DNA of 64,000 bases from Flavobacterium sp. Its GTDB lineage: Bacteria; Bacteroidota; Bacteroidia; Flavobacteriales; Flavobacteriaceae. Position 1 is the first letter of the stretch; each line of letters opens with the position of its first letter. Below the pieces are notes generated by a model. It was given only the letters and a program-made list of their open reading frames with translations. It did not search any database and was not told where the DNA came from. Shown one piece after another: positions 38,772 through 48,171 of this stretch. The stretch is taken from the NCBI RefSeq assembly GCF_029945805.1, contig NZ_JAQSDH010000035.1:1-64000 (forward strand). Direction: 5' to 3'. A program made the translations under genes and the position numbers.

Positions 38772-39230
38772 TTATTTTTTTATTGAAAGTCCAACAGGAA
38801 CAAGTAAATAGCCTCGTTCATAAATATTTAGATAGATTTTTAGGGGTTTGGATTGCCCGTTCCAGGTAAGTTCGTAAATGTCTAAAAATCCGGCACCGAT
38901 GGCTACTCTTTTGGTTGGAAACGGACAACAGCTTTCAATTTTGGTATACGTGATTTTTTCTCCATTGGGTCCTGCCAAAGCATTTAAAAATCGTTTGGCA
39001 TTTAGATTTTCATCATTAGCATCTTTAAAAAAGACATTTACAGGATAATCAGGATCAAAACCAAATTTTTTATCTTTACTATATTCTGTAATCACAAAAG
39101 TAGATTCATTCAGAAGCATTGGGACTGGAGCAGAATCATCTACATTCTTTAAAGTAGATTTGGTACTAACGCAAGAGGCAAAAAGAGAAATCAGTAAAAT
39201 AAATGAGCAGAATTTGATACTATTTTTCAT
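38772..39230 (-). CDS. lipoprotein of unknown function
   Basis: Lipobox LFASC; start chosen at MKNSIKFCSFILLISLFASC. Confidence 0.7.
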   Translation of the reverse strand: MKNSIKFCSFILLISLFASCVSTKSTLKNVDDSAPVPMLLNESTFVITEYSKDKKFGFDPDYPVNVFFKDANDENLNAKRFLNALAGPNGEKITYTKIESCCPFPTKRVAIGAGFLDIYELTWNGQSKPLKIYLNIYERGYLLVPVGLSIKK

Positions 39231-39270
39231 GATTAAATAAGTTTTTTTCTTTTTAGCAATAATCGTGCTA

Positions 39271-39750
39271 TTATTCTTTTTTGTTTCTAATAAATACGGA
39301 AACAAGTGCTCCTGTAACAAAACCGTAAGACAAATTGCTTAGCGTTGTTTGTATAATATACGATTTTAGATTAAAAACTTCTTGTACTGTTTTTAAGGAC
39401 ATCCCGTGTTTTACTTTATAGGCTATTATAGTATCAAAAAAAGTAGGTGAAATACTTTTATAAATAACGAGTTGCGTAATAGGGTTCAGCACAGCAATTA
39501 TTAGCGAAATGACGGCGCCACAAATGAAACCTTGCTGCCAAGTAATTGAATTATGGTAGAAGTATTTTTTCTTTTCAGCTAGTGCCAAATAAAAAAACAA
39601 AAAGGCCGGAAAAACAAAAAGAAGACTGCACAAACCATAATTCTCAATGTGAACGTCATGCAATCCGATTGCTTTTTCACCGATAGACCAAGCTAAAGTT
39701 AATAATGTAAAGCGCAACGCCCATTTAATTTCTATAGAATACTTTTTCAT
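39271..39750 (-). CDS. DUF4199-family membrane protein
   Basis: WALRFTLLTLAWSIGEKAIGLHD...QGFICGAVISLIIAVLNPITQLVIYKSISP...NLSYGFVTGALVSVFIRNK. Confidence 0.75.
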   Translation of the reverse strand: MKKYSIEIKWALRFTLLTLAWSIGEKAIGLHDVHIENYGLCSLLFVFPAFLFFYLALAEKKKYFYHNSITWQQGFICGAVISLIIAVLNPITQLVIYKSISPTFFDTIIAYKVKHGMSLKTVQEVFNLKSYIIQTTLSNLSYGFVTGALVSVFIRNKKE

Positions 39751-39828
39751 TTTGAATTTGAATTTGAGTCCAAAAATACTTCATTTAGATAAATATTATA
39801 TTGCTATTTTTGCAAAAAATAATAATTA

Positions 39829-40386
39829 ATGGAATTTATAACACACACTTGGCATTGGTCAGTTTCTGGTTTTCTTATTGCGTTAGTAATGCTTATTCTA
39901 AATTATTTTGGTAAAGTTTTTGGGATGTCTTCCAATTTACGAGCTTTATGTTCCATGACTGGAGTTGGTAAGAAAGTTTCCTTTTTTGATTGGGATTGGA
40001 AAGCACAACGCTGGAATTTAGCAGTAGTTTTTGGAGCAATGCTTGGCGGATATGTAGCCGTACATTTTTTGAGCGATGCTTCGAATGTGGCTATTAATCC
40101 GAAGACTATTGAGCAATTAGCTACTATGGGAATTGATGCTCCAAACGGAAAGCTTGTACCCGATGCATTGTTTGGAAACCAAATATTTGAATCTCCCAAA
40201 ATGATTGCGATACTTCTTATTGGTGGATTGCTAATTGGTTTTGGTTCCCGATATGCTGGCGGATGTACTTCTGGGCACGCGATTGCGGGAATGAGTAATC
40301 TGCAGTTACCTTCATTAAAAGCGGTTATTGGCTTTTTTGTGGGCGGCTTGATCATGGCGCATTTAATTTTACCTTTGTTATTCTAA
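39829..40386 (+). CDS. YeeE/YedE (TsuA-like) sulfur transport protein, first half
   Basis: GSRYAGGCTSGHAIAGMSNLQLPSLKAVIGFFVGG. Confidence 0.88.
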   Translation: MEFITHTWHWSVSGFLIALVMLILNYFGKVFGMSSNLRALCSMTGVGKKVSFFDWDWKAQRWNLAVVFGAMLGGYVAVHFLSDASNVAINPKTIEQLATMGIDAPNGKLVPDALFGNQIFESPKMIAILLIGGLLIGFGSRYAGGCTSGHAIAGMSNLQLPSLKAVIGFFVGGLIMAHLILPLLF

Positions 40387-40389
40387 ACT

Positions 40390-40803
40390 ATGAATTATTT
40401 AAAATATATACTTGTAGGTTTCTTTTTCGGAATTGTATTGACCAAAGCAGAAGCAGTTTCGTGGTATCGAATTTATGAAATGTTCCAATTTCAGTCGTTT
40501 CACATGTACGGAATCATAATGACTGCAATTTTTGTAGGCGTTGTTGGGATCCAAATTATAAAAAGAAATACCTTAAAAGACAGTGAAGGCAATCTGCTGA
40601 CGATTCAAGATAAGGAAAAAGGAAGTGCTCGTTATTGGATTGGCGGTGTTCTTTTTGGATTAGGTTGGGCGATGGTTGGTGCTTGTCCTGGACCCATATT
40701 TATTCTGCTTGGTGCCGGATTTATGAGTGTTGGAATTATATTAATCGGCGCTTTAATCGGAACTTTTCTTTATGGAGTTTTGAAAGATAAGTTGCCGCAT
40801 TAG
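40390..40803 (+). CDS. YeeE/YedE (TsuA-like) sulfur transport protein, second half
   Basis: WIGGVLFGLGWAMVGACPGPIFILLGAG; adjacent to the first half. Confidence 0.88.
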   Translation: MNYLKYILVGFFFGIVLTKAEAVSWYRIYEMFQFQSFHMYGIIMTAIFVGVVGIQIIKRNTLKDSEGNLLTIQDKEKGSARYWIGGVLFGLGWAMVGACPGPIFILLGAGFMSVGIILIGALIGTFLYGVLKDKLPH

Positions 40804-40811
40804 GAGGGAGA

Positions 40812-40862
40812 AGTTAGAAATTAGATTTCAGAAATTAGAAATTAGAAATTAGGTTTCAGAAG
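40812..40862 (+). repeat. short tandem AT-rich repeat (agaaatt/agaaattag units)
   Basis: agttagaaattagatttcagaaattagaaattagaaattaggtttcagaa. Confidence 0.7.
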
Positions 40863-40877
40863 TTCTTGGTGAAAGGG

Positions 40878-40933
40878 AAACGTTCTCTTTAGCCCCGATG
40901 GGAGCGAGCTACCTTGTAGCGTGGACAGCGGGA
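40878..40933 (+). repeat. structured intergenic repeat copy 2 (CGTTCTCTTTAGCCCCGATGGGAGCGAGCTACCTTGTAGCGTGGACAGCGGGA)
   Basis: Near-identical to 15744..15800, same orientation. Confidence 0.75.
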
Positions 40934-40978
40934 CGACTGGTTCTTAGTATTGATGTAGTTGTGCTTCTGAAAATAAAT

Positions 40979-41653
40979 CTATTCTTTTTGATTTAAATCT
41001 AAGATGCCTTTGGTGATGCAAAACTGCGCAATTAAATAGGTAATCATAATCGAATAGGAGGCGGATTCAATGGGTGAATAAAACTTGTCAAGTGCCAAAA
41101 TACTATCAGAAATTACAAAAAATAGTGCTCCAATAAATACTAAATACTTCGCATTGTTTTTCCAATTGACAGCGCCTTTTAAAGCGATAATCAGCATAAT
41201 CGAAATGGTAAAGGCATAAATGCTAACGGGGATTTTCAAGTCGCCTAGTGTTGGAAGTAACAACGAAAGCATGCTAACCAAATACCCAATTACTGCCATA
41301 AAACCAAGCCAGAATGCCCCATTTTTAAAGTGTTTGTTTTCTGATTTTTGTTTGGTGAATAGTATAATAAACAATAGATGAGCGATGAGGAATGACACCA
41401 ATCCAAAGATGAAATACAATTCGCCTTTATCGGCAAATAATAAAATGCAGTCGCCAATCCAAGAGAAGAATAAGGCCGAAAGCAGCCATTTTTTGGTTTC
41501 ATATGATTCGCTTTTTACAACAGCATAAAATAAAAACGGAAGTAGCAATGGTTTTAAATACCAAGTTAGCGTAGTGTTTTCGGTCAGTAATAGTATTGCA
41601 TAAAGTAGTCCAAAAGCAATGAAAACTTGAAGTGATTTTTGGCTAATTGTCAT
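40979..41653 (-). CDS. lysoplasmalogenase-like (YhhN/TMEM86) membrane protein
   Basis: LLPFLFYAVVKSES...ALFFSWIGDCILLF...LVFIGALFFVISDSILALDKF. Confidence 0.85.
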   Translation of the reverse strand: MTISQKSLQVFIAFGLLYAILLLTENTTLTWYLKPLLLPFLFYAVVKSESYETKKWLLSALFFSWIGDCILLFADKGELYFIFGLVSFLIAHLLFIILFTKQKSENKHFKNGAFWLGFMAVIGYLVSMLSLLLPTLGDLKIPVSIYAFTISIMLIIALKGAVNWKNNAKYLVFIGALFFVISDSILALDKFYSPIESASYSIMITYLIAQFCITKGILDLNQKE

Positions 41654-42917
41654 ACGTAAGTATATTTTTTTCAATTTTGAATTCGACAAAAACAAAGTAC
41701 GAACTCATCACTAGCGATAAACTAAAATAGGCAATAAGAATCAAATTAGAATAGGGTATAAGCGCTGACATTCCGAACCAATCGCCATAGAAATAGAGGA
41801 TTCCGAGCGCGAAAAGAAACCGCAATCCTTCCCAAAAAACAGAGAATTTGCTTGTGTCCATGAGTTCGGTGTAACTGTAAACGGTAAGAAAAATAAATAA
41901 TCCGACGACAAAAATATTCGGTAAACCAATGGTTCCAATATTTCCGAAAAGATAACTAATCAGCCCGAGTGTACTAAATAATTGGAATACCGACCAATAT
42001 TTCAAAAGTTCGGAATGTTGATTTCCGTATTTTTCGAAGCTATAAACATTGCGAATTTTGTTTACTGGATGTTTTTCATCAAAACCTTCCGGACGCCAGC
42101 CTGTTGGTTTGAACCAAATAGTAAGTTTATCTTTCCAGTTTTCTGCGTGGTAGGCATCTTTGGTTAAAAGTCCTAAATGTTGGAAATTAATTCGGATTGG
42201 ATTCCAAGTCTGAGCCGGACGCGTGATTCCGAAAACGGGCGGAACCGAATCTAATTCTTCCTGAAAAGTGCCGAACCATTTGTCCCAAAGAATAAAAATT
42301 TGTCCGTGATTCTTGTCCATATATTCTGGATTGATGGCATGGTGTACTCTGTGATGCGAAGGCGTAACCATAAATTTTTCAAGAAAACCTAGTTTGCCAA
42401 TGTATCGGGTATGATACCAAAATTGTAAAAATAAATGTATCGGAAGCAAAATAGCAATCACGGTTGATGGAATTCCCAATAGCGCCGCGGGTAATAATAG
42501 AAAAGTAAACAAACTCACAAAACTTGAAATCGGTTGGCGCAAAGCACAGGCCAAATTAAACTCTTCACTACTGTGATGAATGGCGTGTTTGTTCCAAAAG
42601 AAATTGATTTGGTGAGCCCATCGGTGTCCCCAATACCCATAAAAATCGATTGCGATAAATGCGATTACGAAGGTCAAAACGGTGGCTTTAATATGAAAAA
42701 GTGCTACGTGATTGACCATATATTCATAAGTAAGAATGCTTATGCTCAAACCTAGTGCATCTTTCACGGCATTGGTCATTCCGGAACTGATGCTTGAAAC
42801 ACTATCCATAATTGGCGAATGATCGATCCCTTTGAAATAGCCATACGTTCTTTCGATAAAAATCAGCAAAAGGAAAAAGGGCATCGCAATGAGTAATATC
42901 TTTCCGTATTGGTCCAT
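41643..42917 (-). CDS. sterol desaturase/fatty acid hydroxylase superfamily protein
   Basis: GYWGHRWAHQINFFWNKHAIHHSSEEFNLACALRQ...VTPSHHRVHHAINPEYMDKNHG His clusters. Confidence 0.92.
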   Translation of the reverse strand: MDQYGKILLIAMPFFLLLIFIERTYGYFKGIDHSPIMDSVSSISSGMTNAVKDALGLSISILTYEYMVNHVALFHIKATVLTFVIAFIAIDFYGYWGHRWAHQINFFWNKHAIHHSSEEFNLACALRQPISSFVSLFTFLLLPAALLGIPSTVIAILLPIHLFLQFWYHTRYIGKLGFLEKFMVTPSHHRVHHAINPEYMDKNHGQIFILWDKWFGTFQEELDSVPPVFGITRPAQTWNPIRINFQHLGLLTKDAYHAENWKDKLTIWFKPTGWRPEGFDEKHPVNKIRNVYSFEKYGNQHSELLKYWSVFQLFSTLGLISYLFGNIGTIGLPNIFVVGLFIFLTVYSYTELMDTSKFSVFWEGLRFLFALGILYFYGDWFGMSALIPYSNLILIAYFSLSLVMSSYFVFVEFKIEKNILTYDN

Positions 42918-43184
42918 AACGTTGAATTTGTCTTTCAAATATAAGAAATTTTAGAGCTTTGTAAGGTTTTAGATTGAAATTGATGTCAAATTTTTCTTGT
43001 TCCTGTAGCTCTATTTTGAAGCAAATAGTTTCCCTTATTTGTATCATCATGTAAAGTTTTGTACTAAGATTAGAAACATGCGAATGTTGCAAGCAACCTT
43101 TTTTATTGTATAACGGTAAGGTACAGTTTAGAGTCACCTTTACCAAGTAATAACGACAACGTTATTATTTAAAAAATAAGAAAG

Positions 43185-44804
43185 ATGAAAACAAACCTAC
43201 TTTATCAAATGTTCAGTATTATTCTAGTACTATCAGGAATGCAATCAAATGCTCAGGCACCGGTTTTAGGAACGGCAACAGATTTTGTGATTTTCTCTAG
43301 AGATGGAGCGGTGACTTCTAACGTTACGAACAGTTTAATGACGCACCTTACGGGGAATGTGGGAACGAACACTTCTGGTGCTACGTCAACTGGATTTGGG
43401 AATGTTAATGGTGTTATGCATGATGATGATAGCGCCAGTCACATAGCTGCTGTTGATGTATTATTTTTATACAATCAATTACATGCTTTAATTCCAAATT
43501 ATTTTCCGTCCTCATTATTAGGAAATGGAGCAACATTAACTGCAGGAACCTATTTTATCAATAGTAACACAAGTTTAAATGGAGCGCTAGTACTTGACGC
43601 ACAAAATAATCCAAATGCACTTTTTGTTTTTCAAATCCAAGGTGCTTTTTCTACAAGCGCATTGTCTCAGGTTACTTTGACTAACGGCGCCAAAGCCTGC
43701 AATGTTTTCTGGAAAGTAGAAGGTTTGGTGGATATGTCCAGCGGAACCAAAATGAAAGGTACGGTCGTTGCCAATAATGCGGCTATCCTTATGGGAATTA
43801 ATTCTACACTTGACGGAAGACTACTTTCAACTACAGGTGCCATTACTGTAAATGGTATTGTTGCCAAATTACCCCTAGGTTGCGCAAGACCAGCATTAAC
43901 CGGACCGATTGCACCTAATTTAGGTTCAACAATTTGTTACGCGCTATTTTCGAGTAACCAAAATGTTATCAATGATGGTGTTACTTTTGTTACTGGCGAT
44001 GTAGGGACCAATGTGGGCTTGACTACCGGATTTAATGCACTAAATGTTACGGGAACTATTCATTCAAATCCCGATACTTCTACGGATCAATGTGCTACAG
44101 ATTTACAAGCAGTTTACAGTTATTTAAATACACTCCCAACAGATATTGAATTATTGTATCCTGCCCAATTTGGGAATGACTTACTGTTGACACCACATGC
44201 TTATCTATTAAATACCGCTACGGTATTAACCAATAATTTATATCTTGATGCTGAAGGAAATGCTAATGCTGTATTTACAATCAATATTTATGGTGCGTTT
44301 TCAACAAGTACTTATGCTAAAGTTATCCTTTTAAATGGTGCTCAAGCTCAAAACGTATACTGGAAAGTTGACGGAGCTGTAGCTATCAATGATTTTTCTG
44401 AATTTACTGGAACATTAGTGGCCAATAATGCAGCTATAAATGTAGCGACGGGTTCTACTATTACAGGAAGAATGCTTACTACCAATGGCGCATTAACTAC
44501 CTTTGACACCACGGTTACTATGCCGGTAGGCTGCACTTCATTAGCTATTGGCGAAAATCAAACTGCTACTACTGTTGCGGTACTATATCCAAATCCATTT
44601 AAGGATAGCTTTGAAATCAAGCTTACAGAATTTAATACTTCAGGTGAATTCTATTTGTTTACTACTTTAGGTGAATTGGTTTACAAACAGACTATTAATG
44701 AAACAGCAACTAATATTAAAACAAATCTAGCTTCCGGAATGTATTTTTATAAATTGGTTAGCAGTACCGGATTAATACAAACAGGAAAGCTTTTGTCCAA
44801 ATAA
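43185..44804 (+). CDS. secreted protein with two tandem DUF3494 (ice-binding-like) domains and T9SS type A sorting domain
   Basis: Two copies of LDAQ/EGN.NA.F.I.I.GAFSTS...VTLTNGAKACNVFWKVEG...GT.VANNAAI...GRLLSTTGAIT; C-term VLYPNPFKDSFEIKLTE...SGMYFYKLVSSTGLIQTGKLLSK. Confidence 0.88.
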   Translation: MKTNLLYQMFSIILVLSGMQSNAQAPVLGTATDFVIFSRDGAVTSNVTNSLMTHLTGNVGTNTSGATSTGFGNVNGVMHDDDSASHIAAVDVLFLYNQLHALIPNYFPSSLLGNGATLTAGTYFINSNTSLNGALVLDAQNNPNALFVFQIQGAFSTSALSQVTLTNGAKACNVFWKVEGLVDMSSGTKMKGTVVANNAAILMGINSTLDGRLLSTTGAITVNGIVAKLPLGCARPALTGPIAPNLGSTICYALFSSNQNVINDGVTFVTGDVGTNVGLTTGFNALNVTGTIHSNPDTSTDQCATDLQAVYSYLNTLPTDIELLYPAQFGNDLLLTPHAYLLNTATVLTNNLYLDAEGNANAVFTINIYGAFSTSTYAKVILLNGAQAQNVYWKVDGAVAINDFSEFTGTLVANNAAINVATGSTITGRMLTTNGALTTFDTTVTMPVGCTSLAIGENQTATTVAVLYPNPFKDSFEIKLTEFNTSGEFYLFTTLGELVYKQTINETATNIKTNLASGMYFYKLVSSTGLIQTGKLLSK

Positions 44805-44817
44805 CATAAAAGAGTTT

Positions 44818-44857
44818 AAAAAAATCCCGATTAGTTTTGCTAGTCGGGATTTTTACT
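44818..44857 (+). terminator. Rho-independent terminator after the DUF3494 gene
   Basis: aaaaatcccga-ttagttttgctag-tcgggattttt. Confidence 0.8.
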
Positions 44858-44922
44858 TTTTTCCTATTATCATTTTCCATTATTCTAATTTCTACTCGAG
44901 CTGTTGTCTTGACGGACCATAT

Positions 44923-45057
44923 CTGAACTGATGCTCAAAACACTATTGTAATTGGCGATGAAAATCAGCAAAAGGAAAAAGGGCATCGCAATGAGTACTA
45001 ACTTTCCGTATTGGTCTATAACGTTGAATTTGTCTTTCAAATATAACAAATTCTACA
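44923..45057 (-). pseudogene. decayed 5' fragment of the sterol desaturase gene plus its upstream sequence (direct repeat of 42784..42957)
   Basis: gaaaatcagcaaaaggaaaaagggcatcgcaatgagtact..ctttccgtattggtctataacgttgaatttgtctttcaaatata matches the desaturase 5' end; net ~39-bp deletion; start codon ATG changed to ATA. Confidence 0.85.
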
Positions 45058-45270
45058 GTATTCAATTGTAGCATTGATTATTATTGAAGATTAATTTGAT
45101 GCGTTTTTATTTTGAGTTTTTTTAAAAAAATACAGTTGAACGGATTTTAGTAGCACTTTACATAATTACTATTCTCATTTTATTATTATTTGGAATTAAT
45201 TTTTAGTTTTATACGCGACAAATAAACTATTAGCCTTTTTCAAAATAATATAAGCCAATTTTCTCTCAAG

Positions 45271-48171
45271 ATGAATCTCAAAAAATACCTGCTTTTAATA
45301 ACAATAGTTTTCGGAACTCAGCTATACAGTCAAAGTTCTTGTCCAAATTCCGATTTCGAATCAGGAACACTTAGCGGATGGCAAGGTCAAACTGGATATT
45401 GTTGTCCAATTGTTACTACTCCTTCTGGAATAGTTAATGGACGACATACAATAATGAGTGGAACGGGAACCGATCCCAATACTTGCGATGTTGTAACTGT
45501 GGTTGCTCCTGGGGGGCTTTATTCTGCTAGAGTGGGTAACAGTCAGTCAGGATCTGAATCGGAAACACTATCGTACACGATAACCGTAACACCTTCATCA
45601 TCATTGTTTATTTACAAATATGCTGTAGTACTAGAGGATCCGGGACATGATGCAAGTGACCAACCTAGATTTCAGGTCAGAGTTTTGAATGCCTCAGGAC
45701 AATTAATTGATCCAACATGCGGACAATATGTGGTTGTAGCGGCAGATGGTTTAGCAGGATTTCAAAGTTGTCAGCCACCAAGTGGAGGAGATGTAGTACG
45801 ATATAGAGATTGGACAACTGTTGGATTGAATCTAAGTTCTTTTGTTGGACAAACTCTTTCCATCGAATTTGAAACAGGCGACTGTGGTCCTGGGGCTCAT
45901 TTTGGATATGCTTATGTTGATGCTTATTGTTCTCCGTTGAGTATTGGTGCGACGTACTGTTCAGGTTCATTTGCGGCCGAACTTACAGCACCAATCGGTT
46001 TTACTTATTTATGGAATACGGGGGCTACAACCCAAACAATCTTGATCAATAGCCCAACTGCTGGTTTGAACTATTCTTGTACTTTGACTTCCGTTACCGG
46101 ATGCACCGTAGTTATTTCAACCATTTTGCAACTAGAAGATCCTACCGCCGATTTTATAATGACTAATACTTGTTTTAACAACGCTATTTTTGAGGACACC
46201 ACTGTTTTAAGCAATGCCTCTTTATTAGATAGTTACCTATGGGATTTTGGAGACGGAACAACTTCAACAGATCAAAATCCAAGTCATTCTTTTCCTGGTA
46301 CCGGAACTTATACTGTTAAGTTTACCACTTTTAATGCTTTTGGATGTACGACCACCGCTACAAAAACTATAACAGTATTTAGCGCTCCAACAGCTCAAAT
46401 TACTTACGGTCAAACCAATTTTTGTACTTCAGATACTATGTTGGCAAGTATCCAATTAACAGGAACCGATGCCTACACAGGCGGAACCTATAGTGTAGAT
46501 GTTCCTGGATTAAGTTTTACTACTTCTACAGGGGAATTTACACCAAGTACAAGTACACCAGGAACATATATAGTCACATATACAATTCCAACAACAGTTA
46601 ATGGTTGTACGGTGCCTCCCGTTTTTACAACTATAACACTATTTCAAGCGCCAATAGCAACACTAAATTATAGTGCAACTTCTTATTGTAATTTAATCAA
46701 TTGGTCGCAAAGTCCGAACTTATCTGGAATCGGAATCATAACTGGCGGAACTTATGCTGCTTCCCCTAGTGGTTTATCTATTGATCCAACTTCTGGAGCG
46801 ATTACTCCAAGTACGAGTTCAGGTGGAAATTATACTGTTACGTATACTATTCCAGCAAGTGGCTGTAGTTCTGCAGCTGCTACCACTACTGTCAGTATTA
46901 TAATAGCGCCCACAGCAGTAGTGCGTTATGCCACACCTTTTTGTAATTCGGTTACAACGGTGCAAGCAGTTTCTTTGACAGGAACCGGAATTTTTAATGT
47001 GGGTTCATACAGTGCATTTCCATCAGGCTTACAGCTTAATTCAGTAACTGGTGAAATTACGCCATCCTTATCCACTCCGGGAAATTATACTGTTGAATAT
47101 TTTATTCCAGCAGCTGGCGGTTGTACAGCAGTTACGGTAAACACACTTGTTGCAATAACACTATTGCCTACAGCAGCCATCAGTTATTCTGGACCGTATT
47201 GTTTGTCTATTACAACTCCTGAACCCGTTATCCTTACTGGAACTGCGGCTTACACTGGTGGAATTTTTACTGCGCCTTCAGGTGTCACCATTAACAGTAC
47301 TTCAGGTGGAATCACACCAAGTACTAGTGCTGCGGGAACCCATCAAATTGTTTATGCCATTCCGGCTACTTTAGGTTGTACGCCAGCATCAGTAAACACA
47401 ACTGTTACGTTACTTCCGTTACCGGAACCTGTTTTGTCTAACTTTTCTATTTGTGAAGATCCAAGAGGAAATGTTTTCAGGCCGGCGCTATTGAATACAG
47501 GTTTGAGTAACTTACTTTATAGTTGCCAATGGTTTTTTAACGGCGTGCCAATTCCGGTGGTAACCTCTAATCAATATACGGCTTCGACTGCAGGGAATTA
47601 TTCTGTTTTGGTTACTAATCTGGCAACAGCTTGTGTTTCTCCTGCAGCAACTTCAACTGTAAGTACAGCAATAACTGTAGAAGATTTTATAACCTATGTA
47701 ACCAATACTTTTACAGATAATAATACGCTAACCGTTTTGGTTAATGGCGGAACTGGACCTTATCTTTTTAGTATTGATGGCTCGGCTTTTCAGGTGTCTA
47801 ATGTTTTCACACAGCTAGAACCAGGTATTCATATTGTGAAAATAACGGATGTAAATCAATGTACGGATGTAACTAAACGCGTTATGGTTTTGGGTTTTCC
47901 TAATTATTTTACGCCAAATGGTGATGGGAATAATGATTTCTGGAATATCTATTATTTTGATGCACAGCCTAATGCCCGAATTTATATTTACGACCGATAC
48001 GGAAAGATGTTAAAACAACTAAGTCCGCAAAGTCCAGGTTGGGACGGAACGTATAACGGTAAAGTTATGCCGTCAACCGATTACTGGTTTTTAGTAGAGT
48101 TTAAAGATTATAATGAAGAAGGAGTATTGGAATGGATGACATTCAAGTCGCATTTCGCTATGTTACGCTAA
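45271..48171 (+). CDS. large secreted protein with PKD domain, tandem ~85-aa repeats and T9SS type B (gliding-motility-associated C-terminal) domain
   Basis: YLWDFGDGTTSTDQNPSHSFPGTGTYTVKFT PKD; repeated TGTxxYTGGTY...SxTGEITPSTSTPGxYxVTYTIP; C-term NYFTPNGDGNNDFWNIYYFDAQPNARIYIYDRYGKML. Confidence 0.93.
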   Translation: MNLKKYLLLITIVFGTQLYSQSSCPNSDFESGTLSGWQGQTGYCCPIVTTPSGIVNGRHTIMSGTGTDPNTCDVVTVVAPGGLYSARVGNSQSGSESETLSYTITVTPSSSLFIYKYAVVLEDPGHDASDQPRFQVRVLNASGQLIDPTCGQYVVVAADGLAGFQSCQPPSGGDVVRYRDWTTVGLNLSSFVGQTLSIEFETGDCGPGAHFGYAYVDAYCSPLSIGATYCSGSFAAELTAPIGFTYLWNTGATTQTILINSPTAGLNYSCTLTSVTGCTVVISTILQLEDPTADFIMTNTCFNNAIFEDTTVLSNASLLDSYLWDFGDGTTSTDQNPSHSFPGTGTYTVKFTTFNAFGCTTTATKTITVFSAPTAQITYGQTNFCTSDTMLASIQLTGTDAYTGGTYSVDVPGLSFTTSTGEFTPSTSTPGTYIVTYTIPTTVNGCTVPPVFTTITLFQAPIATLNYSATSYCNLINWSQSPNLSGIGIITGGTYAASPSGLSIDPTSGAITPSTSSGGNYTVTYTIPASGCSSAAATTTVSIIIAPTAVVRYATPFCNSVTTVQAVSLTGTGIFNVGSYSAFPSGLQLNSVTGEITPSLSTPGNYTVEYFIPAAGGCTAVTVNTLVAITLLPTAAISYSGPYCLSITTPEPVILTGTAAYTGGIFTAPSGVTINSTSGGITPSTSAAGTHQIVYAIPATLGCTPASVNTTVTLLPLPEPVLSNFSICEDPRGNVFRPALLNTGLSNLLYSCQWFFNGVPIPVVTSNQYTASTAGNYSVLVTNLATACVSPAATSTVSTAITVEDFITYVTNTFTDNNTLTVLVNGGTGPYLFSIDGSAFQVSNVFTQLEPGIHIVKITDVNQCTDVTKRVMVLGFPNYFTPNGDGNNDFWNIYYFDAQPNARIYIYDRYGKMLKQLSPQSPGWDGTYNGKVMPSTDYWFLVEFKDYNEEGVLEWMTFKSHFAMLR

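Noticed and set aside
39903-40355. 150-aa ORF on - strand
   Set aside because: Antisense to the YeeE/YedE gene, whose family motifs are clear.
42802-43146. 114-aa ORF on - strand upstream of the desaturase
   Set aside because: Out of frame with the desaturase and overlaps its start; composition is not protein-like.
46380-47400. Repeated blocks considered as a possible CRISPR or DNA repeat array
   Set aside because: Repeats are degenerate at DNA level and in frame as ~85-aa protein repeats; no short identical direct repeats with unique spacers.
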